64,000 nucleotides of DNA from Auraticoccus monumenti (GCF_900101785.1 NZ_LT629688.1:3906001-3970000), one strand, 5' to 3'. Positions 35,884 through 45,123 are shown, counted from the first letter of the stretch. Made by a program: numbers and translations. The notes: generated from the letters alone by a model not told the origin.

Positions 35884-36468
35884 TCACCCCGGGCGGACCG
35901 GATCAGCGCGGCGGTAGACCAGGGCCGCGTCGCGGGTCACCAGCCGGTGGTCGACCAGCAGCCGACGCAGGGTGGCCGGGTCACCGACGTCGACCAGCAG
36001 CCGGTTCACCTCGCCCTCGGCCAGGTCGCGCCCGCCCGGCAGCAGGGTGACCAGCGCCGCGGCCAGCTCGGCCTGGTCGGCCCACCGGTCGGGCACCCGG
36101 ACCAGACGCCCGCGACGGAACCACCGGGCGAGACCGGGGGTGGCGGCCAGGGCCGGGGCGATCGGCAGCGCCGCCGCCACCGCCTCCGCCGCACGGTCCA
36201 CCACGGTGGGGTCGGCGGTCAGCGTGGTGCCGTCGAGCCGCAGCAGACCGGAGTCCCGCATCCGGCCGGCGGTCTCCAGCACCGTCCGCACCGGCAGCCC
36301 GGTCCTCAGCGCCGCCTCGGCCAGCGAGCAGGAGTGCGGGAGGGCGGCACGTCCGACGACCGCGCCGAGCAGCTGCAGCCGGGTCGGGTCCTGGAGGGCG
36401 CGCAGCACCTCCAGCGCGTCGGTCAGCGTGGCACGGGCCAGCATGGTGGGGGCCGGGTCTCGGGTCAT
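35884..36468 (-). CDS. DUF2087 protein with ArsR-like winged helix
   Basis: A 194-residue putative transcription regulator. The N-terminal half resembles an ArsR/HTH domain (ALEVLRALQDPTRLQLLGAVVGRA, LAEAALRTGLPVRTVLETAGRMRDSGLL). The C-terminal DUF2087 domain reads EGEVNRLLVDVGDPATLRRLLVDHRLVTRDAALVYRR. ATG 36468 lies 34 bases after the MFS gene stop, so it probably shares that transcript and may control the exporter. The longer open frame upstream is a shadow of the MFS gene. Confidence 0.82.
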   Translation of the reverse strand: MTRDPAPTMLARATLTDALEVLRALQDPTRLQLLGAVVGRAALPHSCSLAEAALRTGLPVRTVLETAGRMRDSGLLRLDGTTLTADPTVVDRAAEAVAAALPIAPALAATPGLARWFRRGRLVRVPDRWADQAELAAALVTLLPGGRDLAEGEVNRLLVDVGDPATLRRLLVDHRLVTRDAALVYRRADPVRPG

Positions 36469-36502
36469 CGGTGGTCCTCTCCTCGAGCGCCACCGTGGCA
36501 GG

Positions 36503-37792
36503 TCACCGGGAAGCCGCCGACCCGGTTTCCGGGGACGGTCCCTCCGGCGACGGGCCCTCGGGGGTGATGGGCGCGGCAGGCGAGGGCTCGGCCGCACCCG
36601 GCACCCCCGGGGGCATCCGCAGCGCCAGCACCGAGCCGAGCACGAAGATGGCCGACCCCACCCCGAAGGCCAGCGGGTAGGACCCCTGGTCCGCGATCCA
36701 CCCGGCCAGCAGCGGACCCACGATGGCGCCCAGGTCGCTGACCATCGAGAAGACCGCGACCGGCGTCCCGCTCCGCCCGCCGGCGGCGTCCCCGACCGCG
36801 GCCGCCGGGGCGGTGCCGAGCAGCGCCGCACCGATCCCGTACACCGCCAGCGCGGCGATCAGCACCCACACGTTCCCGGCGAAGGACACCCCGGTCATCG
36901 CCGCAGCGGCGACGAGCCCACCGGCCACCATCGCCGGGCGACGTCCGACGGTGTCCACGAAGCGCCCGACCGGGGCCAGCGCGGCGGTCTGGACCACCGC
37001 CGAGACGGCGAAGGCGATCCCGGTCCAGCTGGGGTCGCGACCCAGCGCGCCGACCACCAGCAGCGGCACCAGCGCCGAGCGCACCCCGAACGACGTCCAG
37101 CCCTGGGCCAGACCGGCCACCAGGGCCGCCTGGTAGCGAGGGTCGGCCAGCACCACGCTCATCGGGCGGACGTCGTCGCCGGAGGCGGTCGAGCGGTCGC
37201 GGCCGGAGGAGCGCAGCACCACCAGCCCGATCATCCCGGCCACGGTGAGGGTGGCGGAGTAGAACCAGAAGGGTGCGGTGAGGGAGATCCCGGCGAGCAC
37301 GCCGCCGATGGCCGGACCGGCCATGCCGCCCAGCAGGAAGCCGCCCTGGAAGAACCCGGCGGCCCGCCCGCGCAGCGCCGCCGGCACCGTGTTCAGCAGC
37401 AGGGTCATCGACGACACGGTGAACATCGCCGAGCCGAGACCACCCACCCCGCGCAGCACCAGGAAGGGCCAGTAGGCGGGGGCCAGGGCCGCCGCCGCGG
37501 TCGAGGCGGCCACCACCAGCACCCCCACCACCAGCACCGGACGCTCCCCGAACCGGTCGATCAGCGGACCCACCGCAGGGGCGGCCACCAGCCGGGCCAG
37601 CGCGAAGGCGGAGATCACCGCCGAGGCCTCGAAGGTGCCGACCCCGAAGCTCTGCGCGTAGACCGGCAGCACCGGCACCATCACCCCGAACCCGACGGCC
37701 ACCGCGAAGGCGATCGCCCCCAGCACCAGCACGCTGCGCGGCAGCTCGTTGCGACGCCGCAGCCAGTCCCCCACCGACCTCGTCACGACCAC
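36503..37792 (-). CDS. MFS transporter (drug/multidrug exporter type)
   Basis: About 429 residues with 12 predicted membrane segments. Motif A-like sequences follow TM2 (GPLIDRFGERPVLVVG) and TM8 (GRFVDTVGRRPAMVAGG). The pattern resembles the 12-TM drug:proton antiporters. I prefer GTG 37792 because CAGGAT lies six bases upstream of it; a GTG at 37810 would add six residues. A Pro/Ser-rich cytoplasmic tail ends the protein. The substrate is unknown. Confidence 0.85.
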   Translation of the reverse strand: MVVTRSVGDWLRRRNELPRSVLVLGAIAFAVAVGFGVMVPVLPVYAQSFGVGTFEASAVISAFALARLVAAPAVGPLIDRFGERPVLVVGVLVVAASTAAAALAPAYWPFLVLRGVGGLGSAMFTVSSMTLLLNTVPAALRGRAAGFFQGGFLLGGMAGPAIGGVLAGISLTAPFWFYSATLTVAGMIGLVVLRSSGRDRSTASGDDVRPMSVVLADPRYQAALVAGLAQGWTSFGVRSALVPLLVVGALGRDPSWTGIAFAVSAVVQTAALAPVGRFVDTVGRRPAMVAGGLVAAAAMTGVSFAGNVWVLIAALAVYGIGAALLGTAPAAAVGDAAGGRSGTPVAVFSMVSDLGAIVGPLLAGWIADQGSYPLAFGVGSAIFVLGSVLALRMPPGVPGAAEPSPAAPITPEGPSPEGPSPETGSAASR

Positions 37793-37798
37793 CGGGCC

Positions 37799-37804
37799 AT
37801 CCTG
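37799..37804 (-). promoter_or_regulatory. Candidate leaderless -10 for the MFS gene
   Basis: CAGGAT, a weaker -10 variant, ends six bases before GTG 37792. It is divergent from the DUF4126 promoter about 25 bases away. Confidence 0.35.
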
Positions 37805-37829
37805 CCGCACCCACGGCCTCCGCTGGCCC

Positions 37830-37835
37830 TACCCT
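37830..37835 (+). promoter_or_regulatory. Candidate leaderless -10 for DUF4126 gene
   Basis: TACCCT ends seven bases before ATG 37843; no ribosome-binding site is present. Confidence 0.5.
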
Positions 37836-37842
37836 CACCAGC

Positions 37843-38427
37843 ATGGAGATGCTGCCGCTCGCCTTCACCTCGGGCTGGGCCTCCGGTCTCAACGCCTACG
37901 CCACGGTGCTGGTGCTCGGGCTGCTCGGGCGGTTCCTCGGGGTGGACCAGGTGCCCGCCGGGCTGGAGCGGACCGACGTCCTGGTCGTGGCCGGGGTGCT
38001 GGCGCTGGTGGAGTTCTTCGCCGACAAGATCCCCTACGTCGACTCGCTCTGGGACGCCGTCTCCACCGTGGTCCGCCCGGTCGCCGGAGCCGCCATCGGC
38101 GCCCTGATGGCCGGCGCCCAGGGGGACGTCTGGACCGTCACCCTGGCCTCGGTCGGCGGCCTGACCGCGCTGGTCAGCCACCTGGTCAAGGCCAGTCTCC
38201 GTCTCGCCGTCAACACCTCGCCGGAGCCGGCCAGCAACATCGCGGTCTCCCTCGGGGAGGACACCGCAGCGGTCGGGCTCACCTCGCTGGCCCTCCTCTT
38301 CCCGGTGCCGGCCGCCGTGGTCGCCGGGGTGCTGCTGCTGGTCGGCGTGGTGGTCGCCGTGCTCCTGGTCCGGCGCACCCGTCGCGGCTGGCAGGCCCTG
38401 CAGCGCTGGCGCGACGCCCGCCGGTGA
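37843..38427 (+). CDS. DUF4126 membrane protein
   Basis: A 194-residue membrane protein with about five hydrophobic segments. The start LPLAFTSGWASGLNAYATVLVLGLLGR and the segment EFFADKIPYVDSLWDAVSTVVRPVAGA are typical of DUF4126. The cytoplasmic end is basic. Function unknown. Its TGA overlaps the GTG of the FAD oxidoreductase (GTGA), indicating coupled translation. Confidence 0.85.
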   Translation: MEMLPLAFTSGWASGLNAYATVLVLGLLGRFLGVDQVPAGLERTDVLVVAGVLALVEFFADKIPYVDSLWDAVSTVVRPVAGAAIGALMAGAQGDVWTVTLASVGGLTALVSHLVKASLRLAVNTSPEPASNIAVSLGEDTAAVGLTSLALLFPVPAAVVAGVLLLVGVVVAVLLVRRTRRGWQALQRWRDARR

Positions 38428-39764
38428 GCCCGGACGCGGGCCGTGAGGTGGTCGTGGTCGGCGCCACCCTGGCCGGGATGGCGGCCGCAGCCCGGTTGGC
38501 CAAGGCCGGTCACCCGGTCCGGCTGCTGGAGCGGGGCGACCGGCTCGGCGGCCGCCACGCCCCCCGGGAGCTGACGGGACACCCGGGCACGGTCGTCGAC
38601 GCGCTGCCGGGCGTGCTGACGTTCCCCGCTCCCTGGCGCGACCTGTTCAAGAAGTCCGGCCGGGCCATGGACGCCGAGCTGACCCGGGCCGGGCTGGCCC
38701 TGGTCCCCGGTCCGCCGGCGGTGCACCAGCTCCGCGACGGCACCGAGCTGGTGCTGCCGGCCGAGCGCGCCGAGCAGCACGCCGCCCTCAGCGCCACCGT
38801 CGGGCCCGCGGCCGCCGGCCGCTGGCGCGACCTGCTGGACCACCTGCTCCGGGTCTGGCAGGTGCTCCGCCCGCTGGGGATGGAGCTGGAGCTGCGACGT
38901 CGCAACCAGCTGACGCCCACCTCCCGCCGGCTGCTGGCCCTGGACCGCAGCGTCGCGGACCTGGCCGAGGACCTGCGCGACGAGCGGCTCGCCACCCTGG
39001 TCCGCTCGGTCGCGCTGCGCGCCGGCTCCGACCCCGCCCGGACGCCGGCCTTCCGGGCCGCCGAGCTGGTGGTCACCCGCACCTTCGGTCGCTGGGTGCT
39101 GGTGGACCGCGACCAGCGGCCGGTGGCGCCCTCGCGACTGGTCGAGCTCCTCGGCGAGCGGCTCCGGCTCCGCCGGGTCACCCTCGACCTCGGACGCACC
39201 GCCACCGCCCTGGACGTCGCCGCCGGCCGCGTCCGGGCCCTGCGCACCGACCAGGGCGACCTCACCGACGTCGCGGTGGTCTCCACGCTGCACCCCTGGC
39301 ACCACCTCGCGCTCTCCCCCCGGGCGCTGCGCACCACCGACCGGCTACGGCTGCGCCGGGCCCGCCCCGCCCTCGCCCCGGCGCTGCACCACCGCCTGCT
39401 CGACACCGGCGATGCCGGCGCGGCGGCCATCCACGGGGTCTCCGAGCTGGTCGAGCACACCCCGGCCGGTCCGGTAGTGCGCTACCACCGCGCGGGCGCC
39501 GGGGGGGTCGTCGAAAGCGTGCACGACCACACCGACGCCTCCCCCGACCCCGGGTACGGCCTGGCGTGGCGGGGCGCCTCGAGCTGGTGGTCGATGCCCC
39601 CGGTCAGCACCGGCGTCGACGGTCTGTGGACCGCGGGCCCGCACAGCCGGGGCGGCAACCACGTCAGCCAGGTGCTGCTCTCCGGCGCCCTCGCCTCCTA
39701 CGCGGTCCACGAGCGCGAACCGGTCGCCGCGCCGGGTAGAGTGATGCGTCCGCCCAGAGGCTGA
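38424..39764 (+). CDS. FAD-dependent NAD(P)-binding oxidoreductase (amine oxidase/desaturase-like)
   Basis: A 446-residue flavoprotein. The N-terminal FAD-binding Rossmann motif is VVVVGATLAGMAAAARLAKAGHPVRLLERGDRLGGR, with Gly-Ala-Thr instead of the usual GxGxxG. Near the C-terminus is VDGLWTAGPHSRGGNHVSQVLLSGALASYAVHE, the second FAD-contact region of phytoene-desaturase-like and amine-oxidase-like enzymes. It is coupled to DUF4126. No carotenoid genes are adjacent, so the substrate is open. Confidence 0.75.
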   Translation: MSPDAGREVVVVGATLAGMAAAARLAKAGHPVRLLERGDRLGGRHAPRELTGHPGTVVDALPGVLTFPAPWRDLFKKSGRAMDAELTRAGLALVPGPPAVHQLRDGTELVLPAERAEQHAALSATVGPAAAGRWRDLLDHLLRVWQVLRPLGMELELRRRNQLTPTSRRLLALDRSVADLAEDLRDERLATLVRSVALRAGSDPARTPAFRAAELVVTRTFGRWVLVDRDQRPVAPSRLVELLGERLRLRRVTLDLGRTATALDVAAGRVRALRTDQGDLTDVAVVSTLHPWHHLALSPRALRTTDRLRLRRARPALAPALHHRLLDTGDAGAAAIHGVSELVEHTPAGPVVRYHRAGAGGVVESVHDHTDASPDPGYGLAWRGASSWWSMPPVSTGVDGLWTAGPHSRGGNHVSQVLLSGALASYAVHEREPVAAPGRVMRPPRG

Positions 39765-39796
39765 CAGGTTCCGGGAACGCTGAAGAGGCAGGTTCG

Positions 39797-41989
39797 TTGA
39801 CGTCACACGAGTCGGAGTCCACGGTCGAGCGCGAGATCGCGATCGAGCAGGCTCACGTCGACCAGGTCTACGCACGGCTGGCCGAGGCCACCCGCACGGC
39901 TGAGCAGGTCGCCTCCCAGGGACGCAGGCTGTTCCAGAGCGACCGCACCAGCTTCGTCCGCGAGGAGGACGGCACCGGCCTCTACGAGCGCGACGTGTTC
40001 GCCTTCCAGGCCGCGCGCCGGCTGGCGACCCTGGACGCCGAGCACGAGGGCCTCGTCTTCGGCCGACTGGACCGCAACGACGCCGAGGTGCGCTACATCG
40101 GCCGGATCGGCGTCCGCGACGACGACTACGAGCCGCTGGTGATCGACTGGCGGGCCCGCGCCGCCGAGCCGTTCTACCGGGCCACCCCGGCCGACCCGAT
40201 GGGCATCGTCCGCCGCCGGGTGCTGCGCAGCCGCGGCACCACGGTGATCGGCATCGAGGACGACCTGCTGGACGGGGAGAACGCCGACGAGGGCCTGGTC
40301 GTGGTCGGCGAAGGCGCCCTGATGGCGGCGTTGTCCCGGGCCCGCGGCCCCCAGATGCGCGACATCGTGGCCACCATCCAGGGCGAGCAGGACGAGGCGA
40401 TCCGGGCCCCGTACCAGGGCGTCACGATCATCAGCGGCGGGCCCGGCACCGGCAAGACGGTGGTGGCCCTGCACCGCGCCGCCTACCTCCTCTACTCCCA
40501 CCGCAAGCGCTTCGAGCGCGGCGGCGTGCTGGTGGTCGGTCCCAGCCGGGTGTTCATGAACTACATCGAGCGGGTGCTGCCCTCCCTCGGCGAGGACTCC
40601 GTCACCCTGCGCTCCGTCGGCACCGTCGCCTCCGACGTGGTCGACCTCCGCGGCGAGCGGGTCGACCCGGCGGCCGCCGCCGTGGTCAAGGGCTCGCTGC
40701 GGATGCTGCCGGTGCTGCGCCGCCTGGCCGACGAGCCCTGGGTCACCGGCCCGCTGGAGCTGCGGGTCAGCATCAAGGGCGAGGTGCTCACCCTGCGCGA
40801 GGCCCAGCTGACCCGGATCCGCACCGAGGTGCTGCGCCACCACAAGATCAACAGCTCCCGCCCGGCGGCGGAGAAGGCCCTGCTGGACGCCCTCTGGCAG
40901 CAGCTGGACGGCGAGGTCGACGTCGAGCGGGCCGTCTTCGACGACCTGGTCACCGACCAGGCGTCCTGGACGATGTTCCTGCACGCCTGGTGGCCCCCGC
41001 TGGACGCCCGCGCGGTGCTGCTGCGGCTGGGCGACCCGGCGCTGCTGGCACGGGTCGCCGGTGGCCGGCTGGACCAGGCCGAGCAGCGCGCCCTGTCGGG
41101 GAGCTACGCCGGACTGGACCCGGCCCGCCCGGTCTGGTCGGTGGCCGACGGTGCGCTGCTGGACGAGCTGGTGGCCATCATCGGCCCGGCGCCGATCGAG
41201 GTCGAGGAGGACCCGACGCTCTTCCTGACCCAGGGCACCGACATCTCCGAGCTGGTCACCACCGCCGACCGGTACCGCCCGGCCCTCGAGGTCGACCCCG
41301 GCGCCGACCCGCACGAGCGCTACGCCCACGTGCTGGTCGACGAGGCCCAGGACATCACCCCGATGCAGTGGCGGATGCTGCGCCGGCGCGGCAGCCAGGC
41401 GTCCTGGACGATCGTCGGCGACACCGCCCAGTCGTCCTGGCCGAACCCGGCCGAGTACGCCCGGGCGCTGGAGGACCTGATCGGCTCCGCACCGGTGCGA
41501 CGGTTCAGGATGAGCACCAACTACCGCAGCCCGTCGGAGGTGTTCGCGCTGGCCAGCGCCGTGGTGGCCCGCGACTTCCCCGACGCCGACCTGCCCACCG
41601 CCGTCCGCTCCACCGGCATCGAGCCCGAGCTGCTGCGGGTGACGGAGGAGCGTCTCGGCGAGGAGGTGGCCGCCCTGGTGCGCCGGCTCGGCGAGCAGGT
41701 CGAGGGCACCATCGGTGTGGTCTGCCCGCCGTCACGGCTGCAGGCCGTGGACGCCGCGCTGCTGCCGGGCCTGGACGGGCTGGCCCCACGGGTGGCTCTG
41801 CTCACCGCGCTGGAGGCCAAGGGGCTGGAGTACGACGCGGTCGTGGTGCTCTCCCCCGACGACATCGTGGCCGAGCACTCCGGTGGCTCCCGCGTGCTGT
41901 ACGTCGCCCTGACCCGGCCGACCCAGCGCCTGGTCACCGTGGACGTCGGCCCCGGCTCCGGTCGCTGGCGCCCCGACACCGCCCGCTGA
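39797..41989 (+). CDS. HelD-type UvrD-like helicase (RNA polymerase recycling factor)
   Basis: A 730-residue superfamily 1 ATPase. The N-terminal antiparallel coiled coil (about 8-60) is what HelD inserts into the RNA polymerase secondary channel. Walker A is GGPGTGKTVVALHR, motif II DEAQDITPMQW, motif III GDTAQSSW, and motif VI VLYVALTRPTQRLV. HelD removes stalled RNA polymerase from DNA; the actinobacterial HelR branch also protects against rifamycins. The start is TTG 39797, preceded by GAAGAGGCAGG. I saw no clear rifamycin-associated inverted repeat upstream. Confidence 0.88.
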   Translation: MTSHESESTVEREIAIEQAHVDQVYARLAEATRTAEQVASQGRRLFQSDRTSFVREEDGTGLYERDVFAFQAARRLATLDAEHEGLVFGRLDRNDAEVRYIGRIGVRDDDYEPLVIDWRARAAEPFYRATPADPMGIVRRRVLRSRGTTVIGIEDDLLDGENADEGLVVVGEGALMAALSRARGPQMRDIVATIQGEQDEAIRAPYQGVTIISGGPGTGKTVVALHRAAYLLYSHRKRFERGGVLVVGPSRVFMNYIERVLPSLGEDSVTLRSVGTVASDVVDLRGERVDPAAAAVVKGSLRMLPVLRRLADEPWVTGPLELRVSIKGEVLTLREAQLTRIRTEVLRHHKINSSRPAAEKALLDALWQQLDGEVDVERAVFDDLVTDQASWTMFLHAWWPPLDARAVLLRLGDPALLARVAGGRLDQAEQRALSGSYAGLDPARPVWSVADGALLDELVAIIGPAPIEVEEDPTLFLTQGTDISELVTTADRYRPALEVDPGADPHERYAHVLVDEAQDITPMQWRMLRRRGSQASWTIVGDTAQSSWPNPAEYARALEDLIGSAPVRRFRMSTNYRSPSEVFALASAVVARDFPDADLPTAVRSTGIEPELLRVTEERLGEEVAALVRRLGEQVEGTIGVVCPPSRLQAVDAALLPGLDGLAPRVALLTALEAKGLEYDAVVVLSPDDIVAEHSGGSRVLYVALTRPTQRLVTVDVGPGSGRWRPDTAR

Positions 41990-42043
41990 GTCAGGCCCCG
42001 ACGGTCGCCGCGAGCACGCTGTCGGCTGGTGGGGCCGGGTGCA

Positions 42044-43003
42044 TCAGGCCGTGGTGACCGCGTCCTGCCGGGCCCCGGTGCCCCGCAGCCGGTCCGCCGC
42101 CCGGCCGGACAGCAGCCGCCGGTGGATGTCGCGGGTGGCCTGGGAGCGGTTCATGGTGATGAAGTGCAGCCCCGGCACGCCGAACTCGAGCAGCTCCTCG
42201 CAGAGCTCGGTGGCGATGTCGATGCCGGCCCGACGCACCTCCTTCGGGTCCTCGCCGACGGCGTTCAGCCGGTCCACCACCCACCCGGGCAGGTCCGCGC
42301 CGGAGAGCTCGGCGAAGCGCTTGATCTGACCGAGCCGGGTGACCGGCATGATGCCGGGGACGATCGGCAGGTCGCAGCCGAGGTCACGGACCCGGCGGAC
42401 CAGGTCGACGTAGCGCTCGGTGGTGAAGAAGAGCTGGGTGATGGCGAAGCTGGCCCCGGCCCGGGCCTTCTCCACCAGCACCCGGGCGTCGAGGTCGGCG
42501 TCGCGGGCCTGTGGGTGCAGGTCGGGGAAGGCGGCCACCCCGACGCAGAAGTCGCCGAGCTCGCGGACCAGGGCCACCAGCTCGGTGGCGTTGGCCAGCC
42601 CGCCGGGGTGGGTCTCGAAGGGGACGCTCGGCCCGCCCGGCATGTCGCCGCGGATGGCCAGCACGTTGCGGATGCCGACGTCGGCGTAGGCACCGATGGT
42701 GTGGCGCAGCTCGGCGCGCGTCTGGGAGGCGCAGGTCAGGTGGGCCATCGCGCGCAGGGTGGTGTGGCGGGCGATCGCCTCGGTGGCGCCCACGGTGCGG
42801 TCGCGGGTGGAGCCGGAGGCCCCGTAGGTGACCGAGACGAAGTCCGGGCCGAGGGCCTCGAGCTCCCGCACCGTCCGCCACAGCACCGTCTGCTCCTCGT
42901 CGTTGCGCGCGGGGAACAGCTCGAAGGAGACGAGGGGGCGCTCGGCGGTGGCCAGCAGGTCCCCCACGGACGGCTGCTGGGGCGTCAGACGACGGACGGG
43001 CAT
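42044..43003 (-). CDS. metF: Methylenetetrahydrofolate reductase MetF
   Basis: FAD-dependent reduction of 5,10-methylene-THF to 5-methyl-THF for methionine synthesis. It has 319 residues in a TIM-barrel fold. Conserved segments: SFELFPARNDEEQ, FVSVTYGASGSTRDRT, HLTCASQTRAEL, NVLAIRGDMP, FAITQLFFTTERY, and PGIMPVTRLGQIKRF. Convergent with the HelD gene and divergent from the prenyl synthase gene, as in mycobacteria. Confidence 0.95.
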   Translation of the reverse strand: MPVRRLTPQQPSVGDLLATAERPLVSFELFPARNDEEQTVLWRTVRELEALGPDFVSVTYGASGSTRDRTVGATEAIARHTTLRAMAHLTCASQTRAELRHTIGAYADVGIRNVLAIRGDMPGGPSVPFETHPGGLANATELVALVRELGDFCVGVAAFPDLHPQARDADLDARVLVEKARAGASFAITQLFFTTERYVDLVRRVRDLGCDLPIVPGIMPVTRLGQIKRFAELSGADLPGWVVDRLNAVGEDPKEVRRAGIDIATELCEELLEFGVPGLHFITMNRSQATRDIHRRLLSGRAADRLRGTGARQDAVTTA

Positions 43004-43010
43004 GGACTCA

Positions 43011-43016
43011 ACCCTA
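43011..43016 (-). promoter_or_regulatory. Candidate leaderless -10 for metF
   Basis: TAGGGT on the minus strand ends seven bases before the metF ATG. No SAM or cobalamin riboswitch can fit in the 50-bp gap. Confidence 0.5.
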
Positions 43017-43041
43017 GGCAGCGCCCCCGAACGATCCTGCG

Positions 43042-43047
43042 TACGCT
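43042..43047 (+). promoter_or_regulatory. Candidate leaderless -10 for the prenyl synthase gene
   Basis: TACGCT ends six bases before GTG 43054. Confidence 0.5.
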
Positions 43048-43053
43048 CAGTCC

Positions 43054-44208
43054 GTGGTCAACGTCCCAGAGCCCGGGTTCGTGTGGACGACGGACGTCGC
43101 GCACGGCTTCGTCGCCGACCCCGAGGACCCGCTGTCGGCCGGCTTCCGACGGGCGGTCGACGCGGTGCTCACCGACTTCCTCGACCGGCAGGGGTACGAG
43201 CTCGAGCAGGTCGGCCCCGAGCTGGAGCCGGTGCTCGAGCTGGCCCGCACCTTCGTCGGCGGCGGCAAGCGGCTCCGGCCGGCGTTCTGCCTGTGGGGCC
43301 ACGCCGCCGCCGGCGGTGACCCCGACGACCGGCAGGTGCTGGCCGCAGCCGCCAGCCTGGACCTGCTGCACGTCAGCGCGCTGGTCCACGACGACCTGAT
43401 GGACGGCTCCGACACGCGTCGCGGGGTACCCGCCGCGCACCGCCAGCTGGAGGCCCGGCACCGGGCGTCGGGCTGGCGGGGCTCCCCGGCAGCGCTCGGC
43501 CAGGCCGGTGCGGTGCTGCTCGGGGACCTGCTGCTGATGTGGTCGGCGGAGATGCTGGACGTCGCGCTGCAGCACTTCGGCAGCGACCAGGCGGGGCTGG
43601 CCCGGCTGGTCGCGCACCAGATGCGCACCGAGGTGGCCAGCGGGCAGTTCCTCGACGTGACCGCCTCGTTCAGCCCGCTGGACGGCGACCCGCAGGCCGC
43701 GGTGGACCGGGCGCACCGGGTGGTGGAGTACAAGGCCGCCCGCTACACCGTCACCCGTCCGCTGGAGCTGGGCGCGATGCTGCACGGGGTGCCGGAGCGA
43801 CCGCTGCGCCGGGCGCTGGAGGCCTACGGCAGCCACGTCGGGCGCGCCTTCCAGTTCCGCGACGACGAGCTCGGGGTCTTCGGCGACGAGGCGGTGACCG
43901 GCAAGCCGGCCGGGGACGACCTCCGCGAGGGCAAGCAGACCCTGCTGCTGGCCGAGACCCGGGCCCGCCTCACCGGACCGGCGCTGGCCCGGCTGGACGT
44001 GCTGGTCGGCGACCCCGGCCTGGACGCCGACGGGGTGCAGCAGGCCCGCGGGCTGATCGAGTCCAGCGGCGCCCGAGCCCGGGTGGACGCCCTGATCGAG
44101 GAGCACGGCGAGCGGGGCCTGGCCGCCCTGGACGAGGGCGACCTGCACCCCGCCGGGCGCACCGCCCTGGAGCGGCTGGCCCACGCCGCCCTGCGCCGCG
44201 ACCACTGA
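43054..44208 (+). CDS. idsA: Polyprenyl (geranylgeranyl-type) diphosphate synthase
   Basis: Head-to-tail isoprenyl chain elongation from IPP and allylic diphosphates. It has 384 residues. The first aspartate-rich motif is DDLMD (113-117); the second is DDELG (in FQFRDDELGVFGD), a common short-chain variant of DDxxD. The conserved GGKRLRP is present. The product length cannot be fixed, though actinobacterial homologues in this location make GGPP or related chains. Confidence 0.9.
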   Translation: MVNVPEPGFVWTTDVAHGFVADPEDPLSAGFRRAVDAVLTDFLDRQGYELEQVGPELEPVLELARTFVGGGKRLRPAFCLWGHAAAGGDPDDRQVLAAAASLDLLHVSALVHDDLMDGSDTRRGVPAAHRQLEARHRASGWRGSPAALGQAGAVLLGDLLLMWSAEMLDVALQHFGSDQAGLARLVAHQMRTEVASGQFLDVTASFSPLDGDPQAAVDRAHRVVEYKAARYTVTRPLELGAMLHGVPERPLRRALEAYGSHVGRAFQFRDDELGVFGDEAVTGKPAGDDLREGKQTLLLAETRARLTGPALARLDVLVGDPGLDADGVQQARGLIESSGARARVDALIEEHGERGLAALDEGDLHPAGRTALERLAHAALRRDH

Positions 44209-44233
44209 CGGCGCCGGGTCGCCGGGTCGCCGG

Positions 44234-44602
44234 CTACAGCAGCACGGTGGCGACCGGTGCGAGACCAGGGTCCGCGGCACGCTGCTCCAGCACCCGCAGC
44301 AGCCGGGCCGTCCCCCGCGGATCGGCCACGGCGAGCTCGTCCCACCCCGGCCAGAGCAGCACCGTCGGCGCGGTGAGGTCGCCCAGGACGTCCCAGAGCG
44401 CGTCCAGGTTGGCGCCCAGGTGGCGTCGCCCGAGCACCTCCCCCAGCGCCGCGTAGAAGGCGTCGAGGTCGGTGACCGGCGGTAGCCAGGCGACCGTCCA
44501 ACCGACGAGCGCCAGCTCCTCGGCCACCTCCTGCGGCGCCCCGAGGGCGCGCACCACGGCGGCCCGGTCGGTGCCCTCGAGCAGGGAGGCCGGGTCGCTC
44601 AC
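44234..44602 (-). CDS. Barstar-family ribonuclease inhibitor
   Basis: A 122-residue cytoplasmic inhibitor. The interaction helix contains NLDALWD (65-71), the same residues as barstar's barnase-binding helix, including the two acidic positions. The following TAPTVLLWPGWDELA is the typical beta-strand. GTG 44602 overlaps the stop of the RNase gene (GTGA), so toxin and inhibitor are made from one mRNA with coupled translation. It would block the RNase before export. Confidence 0.9.
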   Translation of the reverse strand: MSDPASLLEGTDRAAVVRALGAPQEVAEELALVGWTVAWLPPVTDLDAFYAALGEVLGRRHLGANLDALWDVLGDLTAPTVLLWPGWDELAVADPRGTARLLRVLEQRAADPGLAPVATVLL

Positions 44603-45123
44603 CGCAGGATCCGCTCGAAGGACTCGTAGTGGTCCGCGGTCCAGAACAGGATGCGGTCCTGGTCCCCGGTCACGATCCGGCGGGCGCCGCGGTCGTCCTC
44701 CCCGGGGGTGGGCACGGTGTACTCGCGGTACCAGCCGCGGGGCTGCTCCGGCAGCAGCCCCTCGAAGTTGTTGAAGGTGCGCCCGTCCTGCTCGTGGCGG
44801 AAGGGACCGCCGGCCTCGATCAGCCCGACCACCTCGGCCGCCTCCGGGGGCAGCTGGTCCAGCGGCACCCAGGGCAGCCCCGTCTCGGGGTCGAGGTCGG
44901 TGCCGACCTGCTCCTGGTCGCGCTGGTCGGCGCCCGGGGGCGCGGTCGACGGCCCGGCCGGGGGCGCGGCGGACGTCGTGGGCGCTCCGGGGCCCGACGG
45001 GTCGGGTTGCCCGGCGCCGCTCAGGTCCAACCCGGTCATGGCCGCGACCAGCAGCAGCACCACCCCCACCACCGCCGCGAGGACGCGCGGTCCGCGGCGG
45101 GTGGTCGGAGGGCTCTGGCTCAC
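44599..45123 (-). CDS. Secreted or membrane-anchored guanyl-specific ribonuclease (RNase Sa/barnase family)
   Basis: 174 residues: a basic N-terminus, a hydrophobic segment (about 14-32), a Pro/Ser/Thr-rich linker (about 36-66) and a C-terminal N1/T1-type RNase domain. The catalytic set Glu134 (WYREYTV), Arg149 (RGARRIV) and His165 (ADHYESF) has the same spacing (15 and 31) as Glu54/Arg69/His85 of RNase Sa. There is no cysteine and no lipobox, so export via a signal peptide or anchoring is likely. GTG 45123 overlaps the thiE stop (GTGA). Confidence 0.9.
   Translation of the reverse strand: MSQSPPTTRRGPRVLAAVVGVVLLLVAAMTGLDLSGAGQPDPSGPGAPTTSAAPPAGPSTAPPGADQRDQEQVGTDLDPETGLPWVPLDQLPPEAAEVVGLIEAGGPFRHEQDGRTFNNFEGLLPEQPRGWYREYTVPTPGEDDRGARRIVTGDQDRILFWTADHYESFERILR

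Noticed and set aside
39765-39796. Rifamycin-associated element upstream of the HelD gene
   Set aside because: No 19-bp GGGGCTTGC-type inverted repeat is visible before the TTG start.
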